From the NCBI GenBank assembly GCA_963675435.1, contig OY776216.1, forward strand, positions 2,294,001 through 2,358,000: a stretch of DNA of 64,000 nt, given 5' to 3'. Below are positions 18,726 through 28,002 of the stretch, in pieces (positions within the stretch are counted from its first letter, which is position 1; each line of letters starts with the position of its first letter). The DNA is from Saccharicrinis sp963675435. GTDB taxonomy: Bacteria > Bacteroidota > Bacteroidia > Bacteroidales > Marinilabiliaceae. The notes under the pieces were generated by a model that was not told the DNA's origin, made no database searches, and worked only from the letters and a program-made list of their open reading frames with translations. The position numbers and the translations under genes were made by a program.

Positions 18726-21700
18726 TTATTTAGTAAGAATCACCTTGTTTGTTATAGTTGTTGCTTCATTTGAAACCGCAATAATATATGTTCCTGAAGG
18801 TATATTCCCCCTGTTAAGCGTATATTTTTTACCTACTACGTTATTGATTGTTTTAATGACATCCCCCTGTAAATTGATGAGAGATATGGTGTGTAGATTA
18901 TCATAATCATTAAAGCTAATATTCATATAATCACTTGCAGGATTAGGTGAAATAAAGATCAGATTATCATTGTTTTTTGATGTTTTCTTAAAAATAGACA
19001 ATGGGATTGAACTAAAGCGGATTAAGCTAAATGAATAAGCTGGTAGTTTATAACTAAAATTATCAGAAACTGTTATTTTACTTTTCTCAGGTGCTACCAT
19101 ATTTGGGGTATCCATTGAATTTCTTTCATCAGGATTACCTTTTAACACTGTTAAATCTGCATCAGCTTCAAATTGATTATTGCCCAGGTTAATTGTGGCA
19201 TTAATTGGCATATTTGAAGAATTAATGATTTTCAAAATAAGATCATTTGTTTTATTGTCACGAATGATAGATGTTGTTACTGGTCCATCAGGTGCAGCCA
19301 GTTCAAAAATTAATTCATCATCTATATACAGTTTACTATATGTTTCTGTAATTTCAATTACAATATGATACCACTGATTATTATTTAAACTTCCTGATTT
19401 AGTCATTAATTGACTTTTTACACCATCTTTACATACCTCAACAGCATGTTGACTATTATTCCATCCTCCTAGGTTAAACCAGTAATAATTATCAGCATCC
19501 TTATATCCAAATGGAATTAAAAATCCTTCAGAACCACTTGTTTTCTTTGCTTTTAATGAAAAAGTATATGTTGATGAGGTTATTGTAGTTGCGCAAATAC
19601 TTAAAGCTGGAGTTTCAGAACCGGATTGAATATATGTTCCTCCTGATACAGAAAAATTACCTGCTGTTTCATTCCATGATTCAGCACTACTGTTAAAATC
19701 TTGATCAATTATAGTTATATCTCCCGATGTAACTTTAACATCATCAAAAATAGCTTGAGTATTCCAGGTTCCAACTCCTACTTGTCCGCTATAATTTGCA
19801 AGTCCTTCAAAAGATGAATTGTAGTTAATGGAGCTATTATAGTATACGTTACCCGTATTTTGACCATACATTTGCTGAACGTAATAATTTGCTGTTTTTA
19901 CAACAGAAGTATTGTCAAATAAAATCATATCTGGATGCCAATGATAAGGTATTTCCTTTTGATAGTTTAATAAAGGAGCATAACAGGTGAATTCAATAAT
20001 GTCTGCGTTGCGTTCTACACCAGTAAGGTAGGCGGCTTCACTAATAGCATTATACATTTTGTCGTCTTGAGATGCATATTCTCCAATAAAAACTTTAGGA
20101 CCATTTCTGTCAAAAGAATCATACCTATGATTGTTCTTCAAAAACCAATCAGGACTATTATAGTAATGTTCATCAACAGCAAATAGATTTTGTTCTTTAC
20201 TAAACTGCCATAAACTATCATAATATGATCCGGTATCATCAGTACCAGATGTTCCAATGATTTTTATTTCCGGGCAATACTTAGTTAATGTATCCTGAAA
20301 CATTACAAAACGTTCGCGAAACTCAGGAATGTCGTCTTCTTCATTTCCTAGGCAAAGGTATTTTAAATTAAAAGGTTCCGGATGTCCCATTTCAGCTCTT
20401 AAGTTTCCCCATTCTGTTGAAATATCACCATTGGCAAATTCTACTAAATCAATGGCATCCTGAATCCATGGACTCATTTCTTCAATAGGCACAATTTCTC
20501 TGTCTCTAAACTGACATGAAATACCAATAGGTAAAACAGGAAGAGGTTCTGCTGCAATATCTTCGCAGAATAAAAAGTATTCATAAAATCCTAAACCAGC
20601 AGTTTGATGATAATTCCAAAGGTTCCAATTAGGAGTACGTTCTGCAACATCTCCAACCGTTTCTTTCCAACGATAAGCATTATCAATGCCTTTTCCATGT
20701 ACAACACAACCTCCCGGAAATCTTACAAACCTTGGATTTAAGTCAGCTATTGTCTCTGCTAAATCTTTACGTAAGCCATTTTTTCTATTCATAAAGGTTT
20801 CTTCTGGGAAAAGAGAAATCATGTCTGCATAAACGGTAGCTGATTCGTTAAATAACAAGCTTAAATAGGCTTTTTCTGAAGTCGAATTTGATGTTAACTG
20901 CAAATCGTATTTTTTCCAGTCGTTGGTTATATTTTCAATACTGTTTGTTGCAATTATATTTCCGTTGCTATCGTGTAAATTAACTTTCACTATTCCGGAG
21001 TAATTGCCATCACATTTTAAATAAGTAGAAAAATTATAATTATTACCCTTATCAATAGCCATTCCGTAATATCCGGTATTAGCAATTCCTGCCCATCCAG
21101 ACTCATTTATTACTATTTCGTTTTCAGATGGAGTTGTCATTTCAAACAATAATACATCATCCATAAAGAATTTACACACCGTTTGAGTTACTTCAATTTT
21201 AAATGTGTACCAAGTATTGTTTGATATTGATCCAGGGACGCTAGCTATTGTGGTTTTAATTCCGGATTGACATTTTTCGATACCATGTTGAGTGTTGCCC
21301 CAACCACCAATATTTATCCAATAATAGTTGTTATCATCAATATAGGCAAAGGGAAATAAGAATCCTTCGCTACCTCCGGTTTTCATGGCCTTAACGGTAT
21401 AAGTATAATCCGAATTATCTATTTCTGTTGTGGCAATACTCCATGCCGGAGCATCAGAACTTGATTGAACATAGGTTCCGTTTGTTGCATCGAAAGCTCC
21501 TTGTTTTATGCTCCAACCGGAAGCATCAGCAAAACTATCATCTATCCATACATAATCACCACTTGTTACTTTAACATCATCAAAAATGGCCTGAGTTGCC
21601 CACGATCCTAAACCTACTTTCCCTTTTAGTAGATTTGAATTTGTTGATGAGGAACCCGAATTGCTAATGATTAGTTTTAAATAATTAGTGTTGTTTGAGT

Positions 21701-22001
21701 TTAATGGATTTTGGTTATTGACTTCAAATTTTGCAAATTTAGTATCGCTATTAGCGATCGACCAATGTGCTGATGATCCTTCAGAGGTATAACCGGATAC
21801 AGGATAGTATTCAAATGATCTGTTTTGTATCATTTCAGCATATAATCCTCCATCGGCAGCATAATTAATGTCTTCGAAAAAAGCACCAAATAAGTTCTGA
21901 CTCATTTCTACTTTGCTACTAAAATCGCAATTTATGGTAACCTGGCAGATGGCATTTATACTTAAGGTTAATAATAAAAGTAGGATTCCGTTTTTTTTCA
22001 T
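18726..22001 (-). CDS. GH51 alpha-L-arabinofuranosidase with two inserted beta-sandwich domains, T9SS-exported
   Basis: 1091 residues. A signal peptide (1-20) precedes the GH51 start LFGAFFEDINYAADGGLYAEMIQN (37-60). The catalytic barrel carries acid/base Glu554 (CLGNEEDD) and nucleophile Glu641 (VFIGEYASQD). Two similar modules of about 170 residues interrupt the usual fold, at about 127-298 inside the N-terminal CBM4-like domain and at about 739-905 in the C-terminal region. Each begins VG.G.W.TQAIFDDVKVTSGD and contains SEGFL.PF.Y.D..NYYW.N.GGW.N.QH. They look like laminin-G/DUF1080-type folds. Residues about 1015-1091 (ISPNPASDYMNISF... NKVILTK) are a T9SS sorting domain. The enzyme probably removes arabinose from arabinoxylan or arabinan at the surface. 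Confidence 0.92.
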   Translation of the reverse strand: MKKNGILLLLLTLSINAICQVTINCDFSSKVEMSQNLFGAFFEDINYAADGGLYAEMIQNRSFEYYPVSGYTSEGSSAHWSIANSDTKFAKFEVNNQNPLNSNNTNYLKLIISNSGSSSTNSNLLKGKVGLGSWATQAIFDDVKVTSGDYVWIDDSFADASGWSIKQGAFDATNGTYVQSSSDAPAWSIATTEIDNSDYTYTVKAMKTGGSEGFLFPFAYIDDNNYYWINIGGWGNTQHGIEKCQSGIKTTIASVPGSISNNTWYTFKIEVTQTVCKFFMDDVLLFEMTTPSENEIVINESGWAGIANTGYYGMAIDKGNNYNFSTYLKCDGNYSGIVKVNLHDSNGNIIATNSIENITNDWKKYDLQLTSNSTSEKAYLSLLFNESATVYADMISLFPEETFMNRKNGLRKDLAETIADLNPRFVRFPGGCVVHGKGIDNAYRWKETVGDVAERTPNWNLWNYHQTAGLGFYEYFLFCEDIAAEPLPVLPIGISCQFRDREIVPIEEMSPWIQDAIDLVEFANGDISTEWGNLRAEMGHPEPFNLKYLCLGNEEDDIPEFRERFVMFQDTLTKYCPEIKIIGTSGTDDTGSYYDSLWQFSKEQNLFAVDEHYYNSPDWFLKNNHRYDSFDRNGPKVFIGEYASQDDKMYNAISEAAYLTGVERNADIIEFTCYAPLLNYQKEIPYHWHPDMILFDNTSVVKTANYYVQQMYGQNTGNVYYNSSINYNSSFEGLANYSGQVGVGTWNTQAIFDDVKVTSGDITIIDQDFNSSAESWNETAGNFSVSGGTYIQSGSETPALSICATTITSSTYTFSLKAKKTSGSEGFLIPFGYKDADNYYWFNLGGWNNSQHAVEVCKDGVKSQLMTKSGSLNNNQWYHIVIEITETYSKLYIDDELIFELAAPDGPVTTSIIRDNKTNDLILKIINSSNMPINATINLGNNQFEADADLTVLKGNPDERNSMDTPNMVAPEKSKITVSDNFSYKLPAYSFSLIRFSSIPLSIFKKTSKNNDNLIFISPNPASDYMNISFNDYDNLHTISLINLQGDVIKTINNVVGKKYTLNRGNIPSGTYIIAVSNEATTITNKVILTK

Positions 22002-22028
22002 GTTTTTTTAATTTGTTTTTTAAGGTTT

Positions 22029-22041
22029 TATGGAACTCGCC
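22029..22041 (-). promoter_or_regulatory. leader motif GGCGAGTTCCAT shared with two esterase genes
   Basis: Read on the minus strand, GGCGAGTTCCAT lies about 28 nt before the GH51 start codon. The same GCGAGTTCCAT (or GTGAGTTCCAT) lies about 27 nt before the start codons at 37868 and 36641. A GGATG word sits 9-12 nt upstream of it in all three. It is a candidate common leader signal; the function is unknown. Confidence 0.4.
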
Positions 22042-22048
22042 ATATTTT

Positions 22049-22094
22049 AACACATCCCTGTGTTTAAGTCTTTTTGTTAAGACTTATTTTTTTT
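22049..22094 (+). terminator. double hairpin with T8 tract, antisense to the GH51 leader
   Basis: AACACA/TGTGTT (22049-22064, 4-nt loop) is followed by TAAGTCTT/AAGACTTA (22065-22086, 6-nt loop) and then eight T residues (22087-22094). On the plus strand this is a good intrinsic terminator, though no plus-strand gene ends here. On the minus strand the same hairpins lie in the GH51 5' leader. It may stop antisense transcription or fold the leader. Confidence 0.5.
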
Positions 22095-22361
22095 GTGTTT
22101 TAAGGTTTTGATATTCAAATTAAATGGATGTTGTATTGTTGATGCTTGTTAACTATGTTGGAGTGTTATTTTTTGAAAAATCACATTTGTTTAGAATATC
22201 AAATCTTCTAATATTTTTAGTTGGTCAAGATATATTAAGGCTATTGGGTTTAGGTGGAGAATAATCCAATTTAATTGGAGAATAAGGTATAAATCATCAA
22301 CAATACAGGATTAGATAATGAATATTAACCAACAAATGAGTTTTGAAGACTTTTTTCTGGA
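22095..22361. other. AT-rich spacer upstream of GH51 (minus) and the IS3 remnant (plus)
   Basis: No gene was seen. The GH51 promoter (minus strand) must lie here, but no convincing -7 TAnnTTTG/-33 pair was found. TTGGAGAATAA-like words recur near 22255 and 22278. The last part may be decayed IS3 sequence. Confidence 0.4.
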
Positions 22362-22775
22362 ATTTCTGTTACCCAAAGCATGAGTCGGAAAGGTAATTGC
22401 CGGGATAATGCTGTGGCAGAAAGCATCTTTAAAATTCTTAAATCTGAACTTATATATCATCAATTATACTTGAACCCGCAATATGCATTAGACCATCTAT
22501 TACACATTGAAATTACTTCAAAACAAGACACTTCGTTACTTCACTTCAACTCACCAGAACGATGCTATGCCTCGTTTCAGTAAAGCCTTGTTTTATGGTA
22601 CTTTCAATGTTCATTACGAAATACTAATACATAATCCGGGTTAAACCATTGGTATGCTATAAATGAGATTTTTGAGTTTATTGAGATATGGTATAATCGA
22701 AAAAGAAGACATTCTTATTTAAACTATCAAACACCCGAAGAGTATGGAAAGCTGCTAATGAAATATGTGACTTAA
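22362..22775 (+). pseudogene. IS3-family transposase (orfB) remnant interrupted by a 170-bp element
   Basis: The frame ISVTQSMSRKGNCRDNAVAE, then SIFKILKSELIYHQ (22362 to about 22463) is the conserved DDE-domain end of an IS3/IS150-type orfB. After an interruption, INEIFEFIEIWYNRKRRHSY, then LNYQTPEEYGKLL..., (about 22655-22775, in another frame relative to the first part) gives the family's C-terminus and stop. The N-terminal two thirds of the transposase is missing. The interruption is the non-coding element at 22473-22642. The element is therefore dead and served as a landing site for the smaller repeat. Confidence 0.88.
22473..22642 (+). repeat. non-coding terminal-inverted-repeat element (MITE-like), copy 2
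   Basis: 170 bp with imperfect 18-bp inverted ends: AACCCGCAATATGCATTA (22473-22490) and, read inward from the right, AACCCGGATTATGTATTA (22642-22625). It splits an IS3-family transposase, so the boundaries can be set from the interrupted coding sequence. A second, inverted copy lies at 16723-16891. There is no ORF with coding character; a 67-residue frame runs through only by chance. Confidence 0.8.
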
Positions 22776-22841
22776 CTTTTTGTTTAGTTTTTTATTGCAA
22801 TTCCAGTAAATCATTTACCAAAAGGTTTGGACGGAATAATA

Positions 22842-23009
22842 AAAGTGCTTCCCGAACCCACAAAAAACGACTCCCCAAGGTACAAAAACGCCTCTCAAAC
22901 AAACAAAAGTGACTCTTTGACATATAAAAAGGAGTCTGCAAGGTACAAAAACGACTCTGGAACACATCTTAACGGGTCTGGAATACATAAAAGTGACTCT
23001 TTGTCAGAA
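22842..23009 (+). repeat. 21-bp minisatellite, eight units
   Basis: Eight consecutive 21-bp units with a consensus near AAAAACGACTCTGGAAGGTAC start at 22842, 22863, 22884, 22905, 22926, 22947, 22968 and 22989. The units are diverged, but the spacing is exact with no indels. Because 21 is a multiple of three, one frame (22827-23042, 71 codons, starting ATGGACGG) stays open and gives heptads such as YKNDSGT, NKSDSLT and HKSDSLS. The ORF has no recognisable start signal or family. It could be a tiny repeat protein or a non-coding repeat with an accidentally open frame. Confidence 0.8.
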
Positions 23010-23793
23010 AAAATGAATTATGTTTGTAATTCCCTAAAATAGCTTTATTAATCTGATATTGCATTTAGTCAAGAGGCTTATCTACTTGATATTGCTATCA
23101 TTTTTAAGCCTGTAAAAGGTATTCTTGCTAGCTTATATGCTGTGAGATAAGGGGTGTTTGGAATACCTGTACACGTTCTATAGTGAGTATAGGGGAAACA
23201 ACAACAGAGCCAGCAATAAGTCACCTTTCTAAAAAGTGTATTGGGTCATGTTATGAACTCCTAGATTCAACCTATTTAAATGTAATGATCGGTATAATTC
23301 CATTATTCTGAAATTCCTTTTTTTTTAAGGTAAAATAGCTGTTTGACTCTGAACAAACTTTTGTATTTTTAGTTTTGTTTCTTTTTGTTTGATCTACAGT
23401 GGTTTAATGTACTTGAGAAACATCGATTATACTAATTGACCATCTCTCATTTTTATTATCTAAAATTTATCGCAAGCATTAACTTACCGTTATTACTGTA
23501 TTGTTGTGGTTAGGGGCAAAAGACTCTATGTATATAGTTGGCGAATATTGCTTTTATTATTGTGTTTTTCTTTTCCTATTTTTAAATACCTCTTTAAAAA
23601 ATACTCAACCATTTCTACTTTTTTTGAATCATATAGTATGATTAAATTTTTAATTTCTGCAATAGTAAGAGAAGGAAGCTCCAAGGATTGGCTTTTATCT
23701 GATATTGAAAATAAAATATCTCGATTCAAAAGTCTTTAGAAGTAAAGCTCTTTTTCTTTATTAAAGAATAATAATTTGCAATTTAGTTTTTAT
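23010..23793. other. 780-bp stretch without a recognisable gene
   Basis: Nothing can be assigned. Two overlapping antiparallel ORFs exist near 23506-23739 (77 codons, plus) and 23526-23729 (67 codons, minus). The minus one (ELPSLTIAEIKNLIILYDSKKVEMVEYFLKRY) looks slightly more protein-like, but no family is recognised and neither is called. The leader of the esterase cluster must lie at the right end. Confidence 0.4.
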
Positions 23794-24672
23794 ATGTGGA
23801 GGAAAAAGATTTCAATATTGCTTTATATGGCTGCATCATTTACAATGGGGGCACAAACTAAAATTCCATTGTATAAAGATTCAATACCAAATGCAAAGCC
23901 ATCTCAATTATGTGAAGATTTTAAAAATGGTATGTACAGTGGGGTAACTGTCCCTGCTATGGAAATCTTTTTGCCTGAACATGAGCATGCCAATGGGGCT
24001 GCTGTTATAATTTTCCCGGGAGGGGGATATAGTGTATTAGTATATGATGGCGAAGGGGTTCAAACTGCCAAAGCATTAGCTAAAGCAGGTATTGCTGCCT
24101 TCGTGATTAAATATAGGTTACCCCATGATGAATCTATGGTTGATAAAAAAAATGGTCCACTGCAGGATGCTTTACAAGCAATTAAAGTAGTGCGCGAAAA
24201 TGCTGTAAAATGGGGTGTTAATTCAAATAAAATTGGTGTGATGGGATTCTCTGCAGGAGGGCACTTGGCATCTACAGTTGCTACCCATTATAATACGCCA
24301 ATAATAGATAATAGTAATGAAGTTAGCCTGAGGCCCGATTTTCAAGTGGTTGTATATCCTGTAATAAGCATGCAGGATAGCTTAACCCATTTGGACTCAA
24401 GGCGTCAGTTGTTAGGTGATAATCCTACGAATGAGGTAGTTAATTTATTTTCAAACGAATTACAGGTAAACAAGAATACACCGCCTGCCTATATTACCCA
24501 TGCTGCTGATGATACATTGGTTGATGTAGATAACAGCATTTTTTATTTTGAACATTTAAGGAAGAATGGTGTGCCGGTGGAAATGCATATATATCCTAAA
24601 GGTGGACATGGTTTTATTTTTAAACACCCAGACTGGATAGAGCCTTTGCTTAATTGGCTAAATAATCTATAA
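23794..24672 (+). CDS. secreted alpha/beta-hydrolase esterase (BD-FAE-like / acetylxylan esterase)
   Basis: 292 residues from the ATG at 23794; the longer frame would need TTG at 23776. The signal peptide ends near MGAQ. An oxyanion HG-like segment (FPGGGYSVL) is followed by the nucleophile elbow GFSAGGH (Ser153). Candidate acids are Asp239/Asp240 in HAADDTLVD, and the catalytic His272 is in KGGHGF. This order matches the BD-FAE/axe-type esterases that remove acetyl or feruloyl groups from xylan. It heads the co-directional cluster, and a GH8 gene follows after 30 bp, so xylan deacylation is the likely role. The exact acyl group is not predictable. Confidence 0.85.
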   Translation: MWRKKISILLYMAASFTMGAQTKIPLYKDSIPNAKPSQLCEDFKNGMYSGVTVPAMEIFLPEHEHANGAAVIIFPGGGYSVLVYDGEGVQTAKALAKAGIAAFVIKYRLPHDESMVDKKNGPLQDALQAIKVVRENAVKWGVNSNKIGVMGFSAGGHLASTVATHYNTPIIDNSNEVSLRPDFQVVVYPVISMQDSLTHLDSRRQLLGDNPTNEVVNLFSNELQVNKNTPPAYITHAADDTLVDVDNSIFYFEHLRKNGVPVEMHIYPKGGHGFIFKHPDWIEPLLNWLNNL

Positions 24673-24702
24673 AACGCTTATCCCTTGTAAAACTAACTAG
24701 TT

Positions 24703-25980
24703 ATGAAATGCAAATTTATAATTAAATTGAACAAACTGACAAAGCCCTATGTGCTAGTGATTAGCCTTTTGTTATTTATTACCCAATTGTTAGCACAAAA
24801 TAATTTTAATCATGTAGGAATGTATCCAAACCTGTTTAAAGAGGCGGGTTATGCACAGGATGATATTGATAGTAAAATTGAGAAAGCTTATTATGATTTA
24901 TTTGAAGGACCTAATAAAATTTATTTTGAGGTGGGCGATTCAATGGCTTATGTGTCAGATATAAAAAATCATGATGCCCGTACTGAAGGTTTGTCCTATG
25001 GAATGATGATCGCAGTACAGCTCAATAAAAAAGAGGTGTTTGACCGCATTTGGCGCTGGTCTAAAAAGTACCTTCAGCATCAGTCTGAGCCTAGGCGGGG
25101 CTATTTTGCATGGAGTTATGATCCCATTAAAATGAAACGAAATGCAGAGGGAAGTGCCTCTGATGGTGAACTTTATTATATTACCAGCCTTTTGTTTGCT
25201 GCAAATCGCTGGGGTAATGAAACCGGGATTGATTATTATGCTGAAGCACGTAATATTTTAGATGCTATGTGGGAGAAAGATGGCACTGGTAATATTTATA
25301 ACCTTATTGATACAGCTCATAAGCAAATTACTTTTGTACCCGAAGGGCGCGCTGCCGGTTTTACAGACCCTTCCTATCATTTGCCCGCTTTTTATGAAAT
25401 ATGGGCAGAATATGCCAAGGATGGGCATGAGCAGTTTTATAGCGACTGTGCCGATACTTCGCGTATATTTTTACAACGAGCCTGTCATCCGGTTACCGGA
25501 TTGAATCCAGACTATGCTAAATTCGATGGTCTACCTCAGTCAACACCATGGATGCCAGCTGCTTTTCGTTATGATTCGTGGCGGGTACCAATGAATATTG
25601 CCATGGATTATTTGTGGTATGGCAAAGATAAAGCATGGCAATACGAATATGCCCAAAAAATTCAAGCCTTTCTTAGAGGGAAGGGTATCACTACTTTTAA
25701 GGATCAATTTAATATGGATGGTACAACGCCCGATTTTATTCTTGATGCTGGAGGTTATAAAAAATTAAGACATTCTTTAGGGTTGGTGGCCACCGCTGCT
25801 ACTACAGCATTAATTACACGCGATGATAATAGCCTCGATTTTGTACATGAGTTATGGAACGCAAAACTTGAGCCATATAGCGATGGTTATTTCGATCCTT
25901 ATTACGATGGGTTACTTTACTTATTTAGTTTGATGCATTTAAGTGGGAAATACCAAATTATATCACCAGAAAATAATTGA
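24703..25980 (+). CDS. GH8 reducing-end xylose-releasing exo-oligoxylanase
   Basis: 425 residues; a signal peptide ends around residue 32 (QLLAQ). GH8 (alpha/alpha)6 barrel motifs: general acid Glu95 in DARTEGLSYGMM, Asp154 in SASDGELYY, and probable base Asp291 in FRYDSWRVPMN. The sequence is closest in motif to the Rex subgroup, which removes single xylose units from the reducing end of xylo-oligosaccharides, rather than to GH8 cellulases or chitosanases. It lies between an esterase and a tandem CE1 esterase, consistent with breakdown of acylated xylan fragments in the periplasm. No endo-xylanase that would supply the oligosaccharides is present nearby. Confidence 0.9.
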   Translation: MKCKFIIKLNKLTKPYVLVISLLLFITQLLAQNNFNHVGMYPNLFKEAGYAQDDIDSKIEKAYYDLFEGPNKIYFEVGDSMAYVSDIKNHDARTEGLSYGMMIAVQLNKKEVFDRIWRWSKKYLQHQSEPRRGYFAWSYDPIKMKRNAEGSASDGELYYITSLLFAANRWGNETGIDYYAEARNILDAMWEKDGTGNIYNLIDTAHKQITFVPEGRAAGFTDPSYHLPAFYEIWAEYAKDGHEQFYSDCADTSRIFLQRACHPVTGLNPDYAKFDGLPQSTPWMPAAFRYDSWRVPMNIAMDYLWYGKDKAWQYEYAQKIQAFLRGKGITTFKDQFNMDGTTPDFILDAGGYKKLRHSLGLVATAATTALITRDDNSLDFVHELWNAKLEPYSDGYFDPYYDGLLYLFSLMHLSGKYQIISPENN

Positions 25981-26012
25981 GAGATAATAGAATCAACATA
26001 AAAGCATACGAA

Positions 26013-27935
26013 ATGAAAAAGATTTTTTCAATATTATTTGTTTGCCTGTTATTTGGGCAACTATCCATAGCGCAAATACAAATAAAACCAGCACCAGAAA
26101 GGTTTGATGTATTTAATCCGGTAATTATGCATGGGGCTATAGATACGGTTACTTATGATTCAAAAACGGTTGGCAGTAAAAGGCGCGCCTTGGTTTACAC
26201 ACCTCCCGGCTACTCCGAAAGCAAGAAATATCCTGTATTGTATCTTTTGCATGGTATAGGAGGTGATGAAAAGGAGTGGTTTACTCAAGGTAAGCCTCAT
26301 GTAATTTTAGATAATTTGTATGCTCAAGGCAAATTAAAGCCTATGATAGTTGTCTTGCCTAATGGGCGAGCCATGAAAGACGATAGGGCTGTTGGAAATA
26401 TTTTTGATAGTATAAAGGTGGCAGCTTTTTCAACTTTTGAAAGTGATTTATTAAATGATTTAATTCCATTTATAGAAAAAAAATTCCCAGTTTATACAGA
26501 TAGGCAACATCGTGCGCTTGCCGGCTTATCAATGGGGGGTGGGCAATCATTAAATTTTGGGTTGGGTAACCTTGATTATTTTGCCTGGGTAGGCGGCTTT
26601 TCTTCTGCGCCTAATACCAAAGAACCTCAATTGCTTGTGCCTGATCCTGAAAAGGCAAAGGAGCAATTAAATCTTTTGTGGTTATCTTGTGGAGATAAGG
26701 ATAATCTGATGAATTTTACTAAGCGTACACACGATTATTTGCAAGATAATGGCGTACCTCATATATTTCAAGTGCTTCCTAATGGTCATCACGATTTTAA
26801 TGTTTGGAAGGATAATTTATACCATTTCTCACAATTGTTATTTAAACCGGTTGATATTAAAAATATTCAGCAAGGCAGCAACGAAGGTAAAAAAGCTTCA
26901 ACTACTATTAGGTCAGCACAATATCCAAAAATATTGCCCAACGGTAGTGCGATATTTCAGGTAAAAGCCCCTAATGCTCAAAAAGTACAAGTTGACTTAG
27001 GGCGTAAATATGATATGGTTAAAGATGCTGAAGGTATTTGGTCTGTAACAACAGACTCTTTGTCCGAGGGTTTTCATTACTATTCATTAATTATAGATGG
27101 TGTTACTGTGGCTGATCCCAACAGTGAAACATTTTATGGAATGAGCCGAATGGCCAGTGGCATCGAAGTGCCTTTCAGTGGCGATAAATATTATCAGTTA
27201 AAAGATGTGCCTCATGGGGATATTCGCATAAAGCAATATTATTCGAAATTAACGCATTCGTGGCGCCAAATGTATCTGTATACACCACCCGGATATGATA
27301 AAAATATCAATGCTAAATATCCGGTGTTATACCTTTTGCATGGCGGAGGCGAAGATGAGCGGGGATGGGCCACTCAAGGCAAGGCAAATTTAATTCTTGA
27401 TAACCTGATTGCTGAAGGTAAAGCCAAGCCTATGATTATTGCTATGATAGATGGCAATATTCCATTAAATGGTTTTGGTGAAGAATCGTTAAATCTATTC
27501 GAGGCTATACTTAAGGATGAAGTTGTCTCTTTTGTTGAAAGTAACTACAGGGCAAAAACAGATGCAAAATCTCGTGCATTGGCGGGCTTATCTATGGGAG
27601 GTATTCAAACGCTTTATGCAGGCTTGAAAAATTCAACCATGTTTAATTGGCTTGGGGTTTTTAGTTCTGGTTGGATTCATCCTATGCAAGATGAATTGGC
27701 TAATAAGCAATATGCATATATGAAAGAAAATGCCAAACAAATAAATAAAAACCTAAAAAGTTTTTGGATAGCTATGGGCGGCAAAGAGGATATTGCCTGG
27801 AAGAATTGCCAGGTTATGATGGGCAAATTTGATGAGATGAAAATAAAATACAGTTATAGCGAATACCACGGTGGCCATACTTGGCCTGTATGGCGGAATA
27901 ACTTATATAATTTTTCGCAAGTGTTGTTTAAATAA
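26013..27935 (+). CDS. two-domain CE1 esterase (tandem feruloyl/acetylxylan esterase)
   Basis: 640 residues from the ATG at 26013; the longer frame would need TTG at 25977 inside the GH8 stop. A signal peptide (about 1-20) precedes a first CE1 domain with YTPPGYSESKKYPVLYLLHG and GLSMGGGQ (Ser173), and His in NGHHDFNVW. An E-set/CBM48-like domain follows (about 290-385, FQVKAPNAQKVQVDLG). The second CE1 domain has YTPPGYDKN.NAKYPVLYLLHG, GLSMGGIQT (Ser527) and His in YHGGHTWPVW. Fusions of two CE1 domains can remove different acyl groups, for example acetyl and ferulate; which does which cannot be read here. The E-set plus second CE1 half resembles the stand-alone gene at 36641. Confidence 0.9.
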   Translation: MKKIFSILFVCLLFGQLSIAQIQIKPAPERFDVFNPVIMHGAIDTVTYDSKTVGSKRRALVYTPPGYSESKKYPVLYLLHGIGGDEKEWFTQGKPHVILDNLYAQGKLKPMIVVLPNGRAMKDDRAVGNIFDSIKVAAFSTFESDLLNDLIPFIEKKFPVYTDRQHRALAGLSMGGGQSLNFGLGNLDYFAWVGGFSSAPNTKEPQLLVPDPEKAKEQLNLLWLSCGDKDNLMNFTKRTHDYLQDNGVPHIFQVLPNGHHDFNVWKDNLYHFSQLLFKPVDIKNIQQGSNEGKKASTTIRSAQYPKILPNGSAIFQVKAPNAQKVQVDLGRKYDMVKDAEGIWSVTTDSLSEGFHYYSLIIDGVTVADPNSETFYGMSRMASGIEVPFSGDKYYQLKDVPHGDIRIKQYYSKLTHSWRQMYLYTPPGYDKNINAKYPVLYLLHGGGEDERGWATQGKANLILDNLIAEGKAKPMIIAMIDGNIPLNGFGEESLNLFEAILKDEVVSFVESNYRAKTDAKSRALAGLSMGGIQTLYAGLKNSTMFNWLGVFSSGWIHPMQDELANKQYAYMKENAKQINKNLKSFWIAMGGKEDIAWKNCQVMMGKFDEMKIKYSYSEYHGGHTWPVWRNNLYNFSQVLFK

Positions 27936-28002
27936 CCATAATGGATATAATAAATTAAGTAGGGAATTAATTAATTTTTAATAAAAAGAAGGGTTGAAAA
28001 GA

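Noticed and set aside
22380..22583. 67-codon ORF as a small gene
   Set aside because: Its first 30 codons are IS3 transposase and the rest reads through the non-coding repeat.
22842..23009. CRISPR-like array
   Set aside because: Contiguous 21-bp units without spacers and no cas genes; it is a minisatellite.
23506..23739. Two antiparallel short ORFs (77 and 67 codons)
   Set aside because: They overlap each other almost completely, have no recognised family and no clear start context.
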